Shown here piece by piece: positions 1 to 5,373 of a DNA stretch of 7,501 nt. The stretch is from contig JACQTN010000302.1 in NCBI GenBank assembly GCA_016210785.1, positions 1-7,501 of the forward strand, written 5' to 3'. The DNA is from Armatimonadota bacterium. Lineage in GTDB: Bacteria; Sysuimicrobiota; Sysuimicrobiia; Sysuimicrobiales; JACQTN01. Numbering within the stretch: position 1 is the stretch's first letter; each line of letters begins with the position of its first letter. The translations under genes were made by a program, and so were the position numbers. Under the pieces are notes generated by a model. It saw nothing but the letters and a program-made list of their open reading frames with translations, was not told the DNA's origin and did not search any database.

Positions 1-479
1 ACCATGTAGACCTTGCACTGGAGCCCGAAGAAGGTCGTGGCCATGGCGAGCGCTGAGCCCCACTGGCCCGCGCCCGTCTCGGTCGCGATGCGCGTGACGC
101 CAGCACGCTTGTTGTAGTAGGCCTGCGCGACCGCGGTGTTGGGCTTGTGGCTCCCCGCGGGGCTCACGCCCTCGTACTTGTAGTAGATGCGGGCCGGCGT
201 GTCCAGCGCCTTCTCCAACCGCCGCGCCCGGTACAACGGGGTGGGCCGCCACAGCCGGTAGACGTCGCGCACCGGCCGCGGGACCTCGATCCACCGCTCA
301 CGGCTCACCTCCTGCAGAATGAGCTCCATCGGGAAGATGGGCGTCAGCGCGTCGGGACCGATGGGCTGCTTGGTGCCGGGGTGCAGCGGCGGATCCAGCG
401 GCACCGGCATGTCGGCCAGGATGTTGTACCAGGCCTTCGGGATCTCGCTCTCGGGCAGCACGACCTTCACGTCGTCCAT
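1..479 (-). CDS. trpB: Tryptophan synthase beta chain, TrpB2 type (N-terminal part, cut by window edge)
   Basis: This PLP enzyme condenses indole with serine to give tryptophan. The window holds the first 159 codons and two bases of the next; the family is usually about 420-450 residues, so roughly two thirds lies beyond the left edge. Visible motifs are RPTPLYRA (residues 78-85), the PLP-lysine segment GSHKPNTA (109-116, K112) and ETGAGQWG (134-141), which matches the glycine-rich substrate loop. The long N-terminal extension with [10 protein letters not shown] (about 28-36) and the HKPN form of the lysine motif point to the TrpB2 subgroup rather than TrpB1, which pairs with TrpA. The ATG start is preceded by a purine-rich GGGAGGGAGACC. 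The nearest element upstream is the hairpin repeat at 523-592, 43 bases before the start, so it may lie in the leader. No trpA is visible. Family call secure; subgroup likely. Confidence 0.93.
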   Translation of the reverse strand, partial: MDDVKVVLPESEIPKAWYNILADMPVPLDPPLHPGTKQPIGPDALTPIFPMELILQEVSRERWIEVPRPVRDVYRLWRPTPLYRARRLEKALDTPARIYYKYEGVSPAGSHKPNTAVAQAYYNKRAGVTRIATETGAGQWGSALAMATTFFGLQCKVYM

Positions 480-522
480 GGTCTCCCTCCCACTTCGTCC
501 TCGGCCTCGACCCGCGGTCCCC

Positions 523-592
523 TGACCCCCTCGAAACAGCCTCGGGGACCCCGGTGCTCAAGCAGCCGTCTCTGGCTGTTTTGAGGGGGTCA
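523..592. repeat. Hairpin repeat element, copy 1 (70 bp, upstream of trpB)
   Basis: The left arm TGACCCCCTCGAAACAGCC (523-541) and right arm GGCTGTTTTGAGGGGGTCA (574-592) form a 19-bp stem around a 32-base loop (542-573). The only imperfect pair is stem position 11, G533 against T582, a G-U wobble in a plus-strand RNA. The loop contains a smaller GGGG/CCCC palindrome. The arm ends match those of the two elements at 5045-5185, but the inner stem (ACAGCC) is different and still paired. There is no T-tract after either arm, so it does not look like an intrinsic terminator. It sits 43 bases upstream of the trpB start and about 160 bases upstream of the divergent DUF3267 gene, so it could be in the trpB leader or simply be an intergenic repeat. 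Confidence 0.85.
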
Positions 593-610
593 CCGGAAAT
601 GCGCGCCGCT

Positions 611-632
611 TGCGAATCTCTGGGGTGGGTCA
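611..632. repeat. Possible solo arm or deleted remnant of the hairpin repeat
   Basis: Read on the minus strand, this stretch begins TGACCCACC and continues CCAGAGATT. TGACCCACC is the outer end of the right arm of the element at 5114-5185, and CCAGAGATT is found in that same element's inner stem. It could therefore be a copy whose middle was deleted. No partner arm is found nearby. The match is short, and chance resemblance is quite possible. Confidence 0.25.
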
Positions 633-750
633 ACGTTCCCCACTCACTGGCTTCAGCCACCCAGCCCAGGCGGCACTCTCGACCGCAATCGCATACTGCA
701 GCACCGATGAGCAGGAATTACGTAATGGCGGCGTGAATCCTCCCTGCGAC
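633..750. other. Divergent intergenic region, no gene recognised
   Basis: Open frames here show no recognisable protein. The stretch should carry promoters for trpB (minus) and the DUF3267 gene (plus), but no convincing paired -35/-10 boxes were found on either strand. It contains a short hairpin (TGGCT-TC-AGCCA, 649-660) and a perfect 10-bp palindrome ATTACGTAAT (717-726). The palindrome lies 24 bases before the DUF3267 start and could be an operator, but nothing else supports this. Confidence 0.4.
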
Positions 751-1707
751 ATGACGACCACGCGTTCTCTTCCCCGCGGTTACGTCCGGATGGACGAGTG
801 GCCGCTGCGCGGCCGCGTCCCGGACTGGGCCGTGCTGGCGGGCGCCGTCCTCTTCCTGTCGGGCTGGCTGTTCGCCGGGCTGGGCGCGCTCTACCACGGC
901 GACCCTGCCCTCCGGCTGGCGCCGCCACTGCCGCTGCGCGGCGTGCCGGGCGCGGTGCAGGTGATTGCGGTAATCGCGGCCGCCGTGATCCTGCACGAGG
1001 GGCTCCATGCCCTGGTGGCGCTGATCGTGGGCCGCGGCGCGGCGTTCCATCGCGGCTGGGCGCCGGGTACCTTTCCCTTTCACGCGGTGGCGCGCGGCCC
1101 GGTGTCCCGGGACCGCTTCGTGATCTTCTTGCTGGTGCCCCCGGCGCTCCTCTTCGTCGCCGGCCTGCTGCTGCTGGGCGGCCCTCCGGCGCTGCGCACC
1201 GTTGCGTTCATCGGCCTGCTGGTCAACGCCGTGCTGGCGACCGGCGACGCCTGGCTCACCGCGGAGGTCTCCACCCATCCGCCCGAGAGCCTGGTGGTTT
1301 ACGCGCCCCCCGACGTGGAGCCCGGGCGCTACGAGCTGTACGCGCCCGCCATCCACCGCAAGGGGAAGAAGAAGGACCCCTTTGAGGGATGGTGGGACTA
1401 CGCGCGCCTCCTCATGCTGGCGCTCATCGGGGCCGCCGCGGTGCTGACCATCGCCGAGGTGATCGGCCGGCGGTTCAGCCGGTGGTACGAGCTGCCCGCG
1501 CAGGTGCGGGGCATGATCGCCGGCGTCATGGTGGAGCAGATCCCCGGGGACTGGGACGCGGCGCTGCGCGTGTCGCTGTGGCCGCCGCTGATCCTGGGCG
1601 GGGCGGTAGGATGGGCGTGGATTGCCCTCCGGGACCGGCGCCGGACGAAGCGGCACGAGCGCCAGCACGCCGCGGAGGGTGCCCGGGGCCGGGGCCGCAG
1701 GTCCTGA
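751..1707 (+). CDS. DUF3267-type membrane zincin (putative metallopeptidase)
   Basis: The 318-residue protein has about six hydrophobic segments: near 26-47, 69-93, 122-144, 148-165, 217-238 and 275-292. The second carries HEGLH (82-86), an HExxH zinc site embedded in a membrane helix. Downstream, N159 and GDAW (165-168) are placed as the N...GD pattern that supplies the further metal ligand in this group. This fits the DUF3267 putative zincin peptidase family, related in layout to site-2-protease-like enzymes; the substrate is unknown. The ATG at 751 was chosen because it starts just before LPRGY (7-11), which resembles the usual LPxGY opening of the family. The frame stays open upstream, with a GTG at 733, and no good Shine-Dalgarno sequence decides between them. 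The C-terminus is very arginine-rich. It stands alone on the plus strand, convergent with mobA, with a shared hairpin after the stop. Confidence 0.78.
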   Translation: MTTTRSLPRGYVRMDEWPLRGRVPDWAVLAGAVLFLSGWLFAGLGALYHGDPALRLAPPLPLRGVPGAVQVIAVIAAAVILHEGLHALVALIVGRGAAFHRGWAPGTFPFHAVARGPVSRDRFVIFLLVPPALLFVAGLLLLGGPPALRTVAFIGLLVNAVLATGDAWLTAEVSTHPPESLVVYAPPDVEPGRYELYAPAIHRKGKKKDPFEGWWDYARLLMLALIGAAAVLTIAEVIGRRFSRWYELPAQVRGMIAGVMVEQIPGDWDAALRVSLWPPLILGGAVGWAWIALRDRRRTKRHERQHAAEGARGRGRRS

Positions 1708-1730
1708 CATTCCGAGGGGCAGGGTCGTGT

Positions 1731-1762
1731 GACGGCGCCCGGGCCGGAGCCCGGGCGCCGTC
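1731..1762. terminator. Bidirectional hairpin terminator between convergent genes
   Basis: GACGGCGCCCGGGC (1731-1744) and its exact reverse complement (1749-1762) form a perfect 14-bp G+C-rich stem with a CGGA loop. It lies 24 bases after the DUF3267 stop and 9 bases beyond the mobA stop on the other strand, so it can serve both genes. Neither side has a real T-tract, so whether it terminates on its own or only protects or pauses the transcript is open. Confidence 0.75.
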
Positions 1763-1770
1763 GTTCTACG

Positions 1771-2397
1771 TCATCCGTCTTCCTTCGCCGCGATGCGGCG
1801 GGCCTCCTCATACTCCCCCGGGGTGTTGACGTTGACGAAGGACAGGAAGCGTGGGTCGAACCGGGCCACCTCATCCTCCGTGACCTCGCGCACACGCACC
1901 TCACCGAAGAACGCGGTGTTGCGCCGGCCGGCGTCGATCGTGCGGCGCATCGCCTCCAGGCATCCCTTGCCGTAGACGGCGTGCAGCGGCTCGTGCTCCC
2001 CGCGGCAGTGGGGCACGACAGCGTCCCACGCCGATACCTGTTCGCCTAGCAGGGCGCACATGTACCGGATGAGATCGCCGTTGAGGAACGGCAGGTCGCA
2101 GGCGCAGACGAAGGCGTGAGTGCCCGAGGTCGCCAGCAACCCGGAGTAGACACCGACCAGCGACCGGCGCTCCGGCAGCGCGTCGGGGACAATCTGCAGG
2201 CCCAGCGAGAGATACGGTTCTGGCGCGCCGGTGACCAGGATGACCTCGGGGAAGAGATCGCGCAATACCTCCACGACCCGGTCGATCAGCCGGCGCCCGC
2301 CGATCTCCAGCAGGGCCTTCGGCCGGCCCATGCGCGCGCTCTGGCCGCCGGCCAAAACGATACCGGTCTCGACCCGCGCCGACGCGGCTACCCCCAT
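1771..2397 (-). CDS. mobA: Molybdenum cofactor guanylyltransferase, MobA-like
   Basis: MobA transfers GMP from GTP to molybdopterin-molybdenum to give the MGD cofactor of DMSO-reductase-family enzymes; it is cytosolic. The 208-residue product has the nucleotidyltransferase signature LAGGQSARMGRPKA (15-28), a GVYSGL segment (82-87), the metal-binding aspartate in ACDLPF (D101), EPLHAVY (136-142) and the family's C-terminal NVNTPGEY (189-196). Length fits the family (about 190-210). It is the last gene of the methylase-VKOR-mobA operon. Its ATG lies 4 bases after the VKOR stop with only a weak Shine-Dalgarno sequence, which suggests translational coupling. Related enzymes (MocA cytidylyltransferase, other NTP transferases) share the N-terminal signature; the C-terminal NTPGEY form favours MobA. 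No molybdoenzyme is in the window. Confidence 0.9.
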   Translation of the reverse strand: MGVAASARVETGIVLAGGQSARMGRPKALLEIGGRRLIDRVVEVLRDLFPEVILVTGAPEPYLSLGLQIVPDALPERRSLVGVYSGLLATSGTHAFVCACDLPFLNGDLIRYMCALLGEQVSAWDAVVPHCRGEHEPLHAVYGKGCLEAMRRTIDAGRRNTAFFGEVRVREVTEDEVARFDPRFLSFVNVNTPGEYEEARRIAAKEDG

Positions 2398-2401
2398 GCG
2401 G

Positions 2402-2797
2402 TCACAGCATCCTGACCAGCTCGATCAGAATCAGCAGGCTGGCCGCCGCCGACAGCAGGCACCAGCTGCACAGCGCCCGGAGCACGGCAACTTGGAGATA
2501 GGTGAGGTATGCGTAGAGCACGGTGGCGATCACCACCGCAACAACCATGGGCCAGATCAGCACCCGCGGGGCGCCGGCGGCCAGCGCGGCGGATGCCCCC
2601 AGCAGCCCGCCAAAGTAGGCGACGCCCAGCGCGCCGTTGGGGATGCCCAGCAGCCGCCCATAACGGCTGCGGATGACTGCCGCGCAGCTCCGGCCGATAC
2701 AGATCACCGGGCCGGGGGTCACCTGCCTGTACCAGACGTAGGCGCTGAGCACGAGCCCCAGGGCGCTCAGGCCGAGCAGACGGGGCACAGCGTTCAC
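2402..2797 (-). CDS. Vitamin K epoxide reductase (VKOR) family protein
   Basis: Bacterial VKORs are membrane quinone reductases that reoxidise a periplasmic DsbA- or thioredoxin-like partner and so drive disulfide formation. The 131-residue protein is a single VKOR domain with about four membrane helices (near 5-23, 56-74, 79-103, 112-129). It shows the loop cysteine pair C33-IGRS-C38, the following SRYGRLLGIPNGALGVAYFG (44-63) typical of the family, and the active-site CSWC (110-113) at the start of the last helix. There is no fused thioredoxin domain, so a separate partner is expected; none is visible in the window. The start is a GTG whose last two bases overlap the methylase stop (GTGA), with GGAG a few bases upstream, so translation is probably coupled. 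The frame is open far upstream, but that part is the methylase gene read in another frame. Confidence 0.9.
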   Translation of the reverse strand: MNAVPRLLGLSALGLVLSAYVWYRQVTPGPVICIGRSCAAVIRSRYGRLLGIPNGALGVAYFGGLLGASAALAAGAPRVLIWPMVVAVVIATVLYAYLTYLQVAVLRALCSWCLLSAAASLLILIELVRML

Positions 2798-3417
2798 CGT
2801 CTGTCTCCATCCGGTGGGGTGGCCAGCAGCCGCAGGAGCACCACCTCGATCATCTTGCGCTCGCGCCGGTGGAAGGCAAAGACGCGCGGGATCGGAAACG
2901 GCCGGGTCCGCTTCCACGCGATGGTCGCCCGGCCCCTGACCGCCTCCGTCACGAAATCGTAAGCCTTGGCGTCGTGGAACGTGTAGACGACGCGCCCCAC
3001 CTCCAGGGCCTTGAGAAGAAACGGCACATCGCCGTGGCCGGGCCGGTCGCCGAAGGGGGGATTCTGGACCACGGTGTCCACCTTCACACCGAAGACGTCG
3101 ACGTCCGCGACCTGGAACTCCACGGCCACCTGGAGCCGCGCCGCCCACTCCCGTGCCACCGCCACCGCGTCGGGGTCTACGTCCACCCCGTAGACCGGAT
3201 GCGCGCCCAGCAGCGCCGCGCCGATGGCCAGCACCCCGGTGCCGCACCCCAGATCGGCCACTGATCGGCCTTCGATGTCGCCCTCCAACGCGGCGGCGTG
3301 CAGCAGCTCCGCCGCCAGCGGCGCGGGCGTGGCGTACTGCTCCAGGTCCCGGCGCGGCCGAGGATGCGGGGGAATCTGCTGGAGCACCATCTCCAGATGC
3401 TTCTGGGACCATGCCAT
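2794..3417 (-). CDS. METTL5-like RNA adenine-N6 methyltransferase (COG2263 type)
   Basis: The 207-residue protein is a class I SAM-dependent methylase. It has LEQYATPAPLAAELL (25-39), SAM motif I ADLGCGTGVLAIG (54-66), the acidic VDVD (78-81) and the catalytic NPPFG (119-123), characteristic of N6-adenine methylases. The overall pattern, including the QYxTP opening, the FLLKALEVG stretch and the basic FHRRERKMIEV end, matches the METTL5 group; human METTL5 makes m6A in 18S rRNA with TRMT112. The target here is inferred only as structured RNA, perhaps small-subunit rRNA. The ATG at 3417 gives an N-terminus that aligns with METTL5. A GTG at 3435 would add six residues and has AGGA seven bases before it. 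It heads the operon and overlaps VKOR by four bases. HemK/PrmC and RsmC also have NPPF/Y but lack this N-terminus. Confidence 0.87.
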   Translation of the reverse strand: MAWSQKHLEMVLQQIPPHPRPRRDLEQYATPAPLAAELLHAAALEGDIEGRSVADLGCGTGVLAIGAALLGAHPVYGVDVDPDAVAVAREWAARLQVAVEFQVADVDVFGVKVDTVVQNPPFGDRPGHGDVPFLLKALEVGRVVYTFHDAKAYDFVTEAVRGRATIAWKRTRPFPIPRVFAFHRRERKMIEVVLLRLLATPPDGDRR

Positions 3418-3441
3418 GGCGCGTGCCGTCCCCACCCTCTC

Positions 3442-3447
3442 ATCCTA
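3442..3447 (-). promoter_or_regulatory. Possible -10 box for a leaderless methylase transcript, or part of its ribosome site
   Basis: On the minus strand TAGGAT lies 6 bases before the GTG at 3435. That spacing is what a -10 element shows when transcription starts at the first codon. The same bases contain AGGA, seven bases before the GTG, so they may instead be a Shine-Dalgarno sequence. No -35 box is evident. The rest of the 3448-3596 gap shows nothing recognisable apart from a run of eight C (3485-3492). Confidence 0.25.
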
Positions 3448-3596
3448 CCAGCCGGTCCGAAAGTTCGCCGGGACCACCAAACCGCCCCCCCCACACCTTG
3501 CAGGGGAGTGGCGCACGTCGCGGTGGGCAGGCGCGTGCCTCGGCGCGGCCGCGGGGATGGTTTCGGGAGGAACGCGGGATTCCGGCGGGGCTTCGA

Positions 3597-4076
3597 CTAC
3601 CGCCCTCCACCGGAGGTCAACTCCGCGCCCAGCAGGCGGGCGAGCCCCTCCCCACCCCAGCGCATCACCACGTCGTGGTTCCACGCGAAGATGGGTCGGG
3701 CGATGGGCGCCAGGAAGTTCATCCACGCCCTGGTGGTGCGGACATCCCAGACGTACTCGACGGTGGTCACGCCGTCACTGTGGGAGAGACGCCACTTCCC
3801 CGTGCCTTCCAGCTCGCCGAACGCCTCACCGTCCAGCACCACGGGCCGCTCGACACGGGTGACGCGCATGTCGAAGACCAGGCGGTAGGGCAGCGTGCTC
3901 TTCCACACGTAGCGCCGCACGCTGCCGACCCCGTCTTTGTCGCCGGGCTGCAGCTCGGTGACCTGCTCGACGCCCTTCCACCAGGTCGGCCAGCGCTCGG
4001 AGTGGTAGATGGCGTCCCAGACGGCCTCGATGGCCGCGCGGACGCGCCAGGTGGTCACGAACCGGTAGCGGGCCAT
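3597..4076 (-). CDS. SRPBCC / START-like ligand-binding fold protein
   Basis: The 159-residue protein has the helix-grip pattern of the polyketide cyclase/dehydrase (SRPBCC) group. An opening strand RYRFVTTWRV (3-12) is followed by the helix AAIEAVWDAIYHSERWPTWW (14-33), the family's typical 'W...I.....WP.WW' phrase, then alternating beta strands (RRYVWKS, LVFDMRVTRV, GKWRLSHSDGVTTVEYVWDV) and a long C-terminal helix (about 131-150). Such proteins bind hydrophobic ligands; the ligand cannot be told here. The ATG is preceded by AGAGGA at good spacing, which decides the start although the frame is open much further upstream. It is alone between the DUF2182 gene (101 bases upstream) and the methylase operon (about 180 bases downstream), so it is probably transcribed by itself or by read-through. 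Confidence 0.82.
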   Translation of the reverse strand: MARYRFVTTWRVRAAIEAVWDAIYHSERWPTWWKGVEQVTELQPGDKDGVGSVRRYVWKSTLPYRLVFDMRVTRVERPVVLDGEAFGELEGTGKWRLSHSDGVTTVEYVWDVRTTRAWMNFLAPIARPIFAWNHDVVMRWGGEGLARLLGAELTSGGGR

Positions 4077-4112
4077 GGATTCCTCTGCTGCCGTCACGCC
4101 TCGTCTTCTGGA

Positions 4113-4118
4113 AGTGTA
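4113..4118 (-). promoter_or_regulatory. Candidate -10 box for the SRPBCC gene
   Basis: The minus strand reads TACACT here, 36 bases before the ATG at 4076. It is a good -10 hexamer in otherwise G+C-rich sequence and sits just downstream of the likely DUF2182 terminator. No clear -35 box is found 16-18 bases upstream. Confidence 0.35.
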
Positions 4119-4155
4119 CGGTGCGCGCGGACGGCCTCCTGCCCGCGGGTCGGGA

Positions 4156-4179
4156 GACCCCGGGGCCGGCCTCGGGGTC
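4156..4179 (-). terminator. 24-bp palindrome at the end of DUF2182, possible terminator
   Basis: GACCCCGGGGCC (4156-4167) faces GGCCTCGGGGTC (4168-4179) with one imperfect pair and no spare loop bases, so a real hairpin would open the central pairs. It covers two bases of the DUF2182 stop codon (4178-4180). In minus-strand RNA it would fold immediately after the reading frame. There is no T-tract following. It may equally be a two-fold symmetric protein-binding site. Confidence 0.45.
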
Positions 4180-4963
4180 AGGATGCGGGGAACGAGAGGC
4201 GGCCGGCGAGGACGAGCACTGCCCAGAGCACCAGGGCCAGGCCGAGAGGGCCGGTGAGGTAACGCCCCCATCGAGTGGTCCGCTCCGCGGCCATGAGCGC
4301 CCCGAGGACAAGCATCCAGCCCAGGTTCGCCAGGCCGACGGCGAACATCAGCAGCATAAGCGTCCAGCAGCATCCCACGCAAAACAGTCCGTGCCTCGCA
4401 CCCAACCGCAGCGCGTCTTTGGAGGGCCGCCGTCCCTGCCAGTACTCCACCACAAACGAGTACGGCGACCGGCATTTCTCCAAACACATATGCTTGAGCG
4501 GGGTGAACTGGTACACCCCGGCCACCAGCAAGGTGAGCGCGGCGATCCCGGAACCCGCCCCCAGCGACGGGAGGCGCTCGACCACGGCGTGGACAACTGT
4601 CCTGTCAATCACGAATAGCAGCGCCCCAAACACCGCCCATGTGCCCAGGTACCCCAACCCCAACCACAGCACGAGGGTGCTGTGATCGGGACGGTTCAGG
4701 GTCAGCTTGCGGAAGAGGTTGACCAGTGGGAGGCTGCCGGGCAGCATCATCGCCGCTGACATCAGCGTCCACCCCAGGACAAACAGCACCAGCCGGAGGA
4801 CAGGGGCAAGATTCCCATCCCCGGTCCCCCGGTGGTGCTGCAGCAGCCCGGCATATGGCGACGCGCCCCAGAGTCCCAGCACCACCCAGGCCATGATGAC
4901 CACGCCCGCGATGGACAGGCGGTACCAGCGCTGATCGTCGGGGGTCCGCATCGCTCCGATCAT
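4178..4963 (-). CDS. DUF2182 integral membrane protein (predicted metal-binding)
   Basis: The 261-residue protein has about six or seven hydrophobic segments and the signature blocks of DUF2182. These are GWTLMSAAMMLP (64-75), YQFTPLKHMCLEKCRSP (151-167, C160 and C164) and GLFCVGCCWTLM (192-203, C195, C198, C199). The paired cysteine, histidine and methionine clusters near membrane faces are why the family is described as metal-binding; its biochemical role is not established. Homologues are commonly found next to DUF1326 genes, and a DUF1326 gene lies upstream here on the same strand but 410 bases away. The ATG at 4963 has GGGAGG seven bases before it; a GTG at 4990 would add nine residues but lacks such a site. 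The stop codon overlaps a palindrome. Confidence 0.88.
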   Translation of the reverse strand: MIGAMRTPDDQRWYRLSIAGVVIMAWVVLGLWGASPYAGLLQHHRGTGDGNLAPVLRLVLFVLGWTLMSAAMMLPGSLPLVNLFRKLTLNRPDHSTLVLWLGLGYLGTWAVFGALLFVIDRTVVHAVVERLPSLGAGSGIAALTLLVAGVYQFTPLKHMCLEKCRSPYSFVVEYWQGRRPSKDALRLGARHGLFCVGCCWTLMLLMFAVGLANLGWMLVLGALMAAERTTRWGRYLTGPLGLALVLWAVLVLAGRLSFPAS

Positions 4964-5044
4964 GGCGTCGCCTCCCGCCCCCTGGAGCACGTTCCAGAAA
5001 CGGCCGCCTCTGCCTCATTCCGTGCGCAGGACCGGCTTTGCCTG
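4964..5044. other. Leader region of DUF2182, no gene recognised
   Basis: This is the repeat-free stretch between hairpin copy 2 and the DUF2182 start. Apart from the GGGAGG ribosome site next to 4963, no convincing promoter is seen on the minus strand. If DUF2182 has its own promoter, it must lie here or within or beyond the hairpin pair. Confidence 0.35.
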
Positions 5045-5112
5045 TGAACTCCCTGAAATATCCGAGCGCCCCGATCGCTCCACAGGGGTCTCCGGATATT
5101 TCAGGGGGTTCA
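5045..5112. repeat. Hairpin repeat element, copy 2 (68 bp)
   Basis: The left arm TGAACTCCCTGAAATATCCG (5045-5064) and right arm CGGATATTTCAGGGGGTTCA (5093-5112) form a 20-bp stem around a 28-base loop (5065-5092). The only imperfect pair is stem position 6, T5050 against G5107, again a wobble in plus-strand RNA. Part of the loop can form GAGCG/CGCTC. The outer 14 positions match copies 1 and 3, but the A at position 4 and the inner TATCCG are its own and are matched by changes in the opposite arm. There is no T-tract after it. It is followed after one base (G5113) by copy 3. Confidence 0.88.
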
Positions 5113-5113
5113 G

Positions 5114-5185
5114 TGACCCGCCTGAAATCTCTGGAGACCTTCAAGCTGCCACACAGGGAGCGCTCCAGAGATTTCAGGTGGGTCA
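5114..5185. repeat. Hairpin repeat element, copy 3 (72 bp, tandem with copy 2)
   Basis: The left arm (5114-5136) starts TGACCCGCCTGAAATCTC and ends TGGAG. The right arm (5163-5185) ends TTTCAGGTGGGTCA. Together they make a 23-bp stem around a 26-base loop (5137-5162). The only imperfect pair is stem position 7, G5120 against T5179, a wobble in plus-strand RNA. A short loop stretch, TCAAGCTGCC (5141-5150), resembles TCAAGCAGCC in the loop of copy 1 (558-567). Stem length exceeds that of the other copies by 3-4 bp. Confidence 0.88.
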
Positions 5186-5336
5186 GTCCGAGCATCACTC
5201 AGGTGCCGCAGGAACCCACCAGCCCAGAGTCGGGGCCCCGGGGGCGCCGTGCGCTCGGCGAGCGCGGTAGAGTGAAACATCTCGCAGGCACGTGGCACGC
5301 GCCAAGCGTCCTCCCCCGGTCGGGAATTCGGTGGAA
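5186..5336. other. Intergenic stretch downstream of DUF1326, no gene recognised
   Basis: This is the gene-free stretch between the DUF1326 terminator and the hairpin pair. It holds a small hairpin, GCGCTC-GGC-GAGCGC (5251-5265), and a G+C-only palindromic stretch around 5231-5240. No recognisable reading frame, RNA gene or clear promoter was seen on either strand. Confidence 0.35.
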
Positions 5337-5365
5337 GGGTGGAGCGGCGAAGAGTCGCTCCACCC
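5337..5365 (-). terminator. Hairpin terminator after DUF1326
   Basis: GGGTGGAGCG (5337-5346) pairs perfectly with CGCTCCACCC (5356-5365) over a 9-base loop. On the minus strand it begins 8 bases after the DUF1326 stop codon and is followed by TTCC only, so it is a G+C-rich hairpin without a proper T-tract. Its position supports a 3' end for the DUF1326 transcript, and hence that DUF2182 is not simply co-transcribed with it. Confidence 0.6.
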
Positions 5366-5373
5366 AACCTCGC

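Noticed and set aside
1..479. Possible frameshift in trpB
   Set aside because: A first reading from base 480 seemed out of frame. Setting the ATG at 479-477 gives an unbroken TrpB2 reading to the window edge.
523..592. Copy 1 as an intrinsic terminator or trp attenuator
   Set aside because: No T-tract follows either arm, no leader peptide with tryptophan codons is visible, and the same arm ends occur in unrelated places.
717..726. ATTACGTAAT palindrome as an operator or promoter element
   Set aside because: Only ten bases, a single occurrence, and no paired promoter boxes around it. Noted in the intergenic entry but not called.
2402..3412. Single 336-codon frame that would fuse an N-terminal domain to VKOR
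   Set aside because: The upstream part is the methylase gene read in another frame, rich in Ala, Gly and Arg with no domain. The true VKOR starts at the GTG at 2797, overlapping the methylase stop.
3153..4262. Plus-strand frame of about 369 codons
   Set aside because: It is antisense to the methylase and SRPBCC genes and has low-complexity Pro/Arg/Ala composition, so it is a shadow frame.
4077..4487. N-terminal extension of the SRPBCC frame
   Set aside because: The frame stays open but overlaps DUF2182 in another frame. The ATG at 4076 has a good ribosome site and starts directly at the domain.
5045..5185. The hairpin pair as a CRISPR array
   Set aside because: The repeats are palindromes with different inner sequence, only one base apart, with no uniform direct repeat-spacer pattern and no cas genes.
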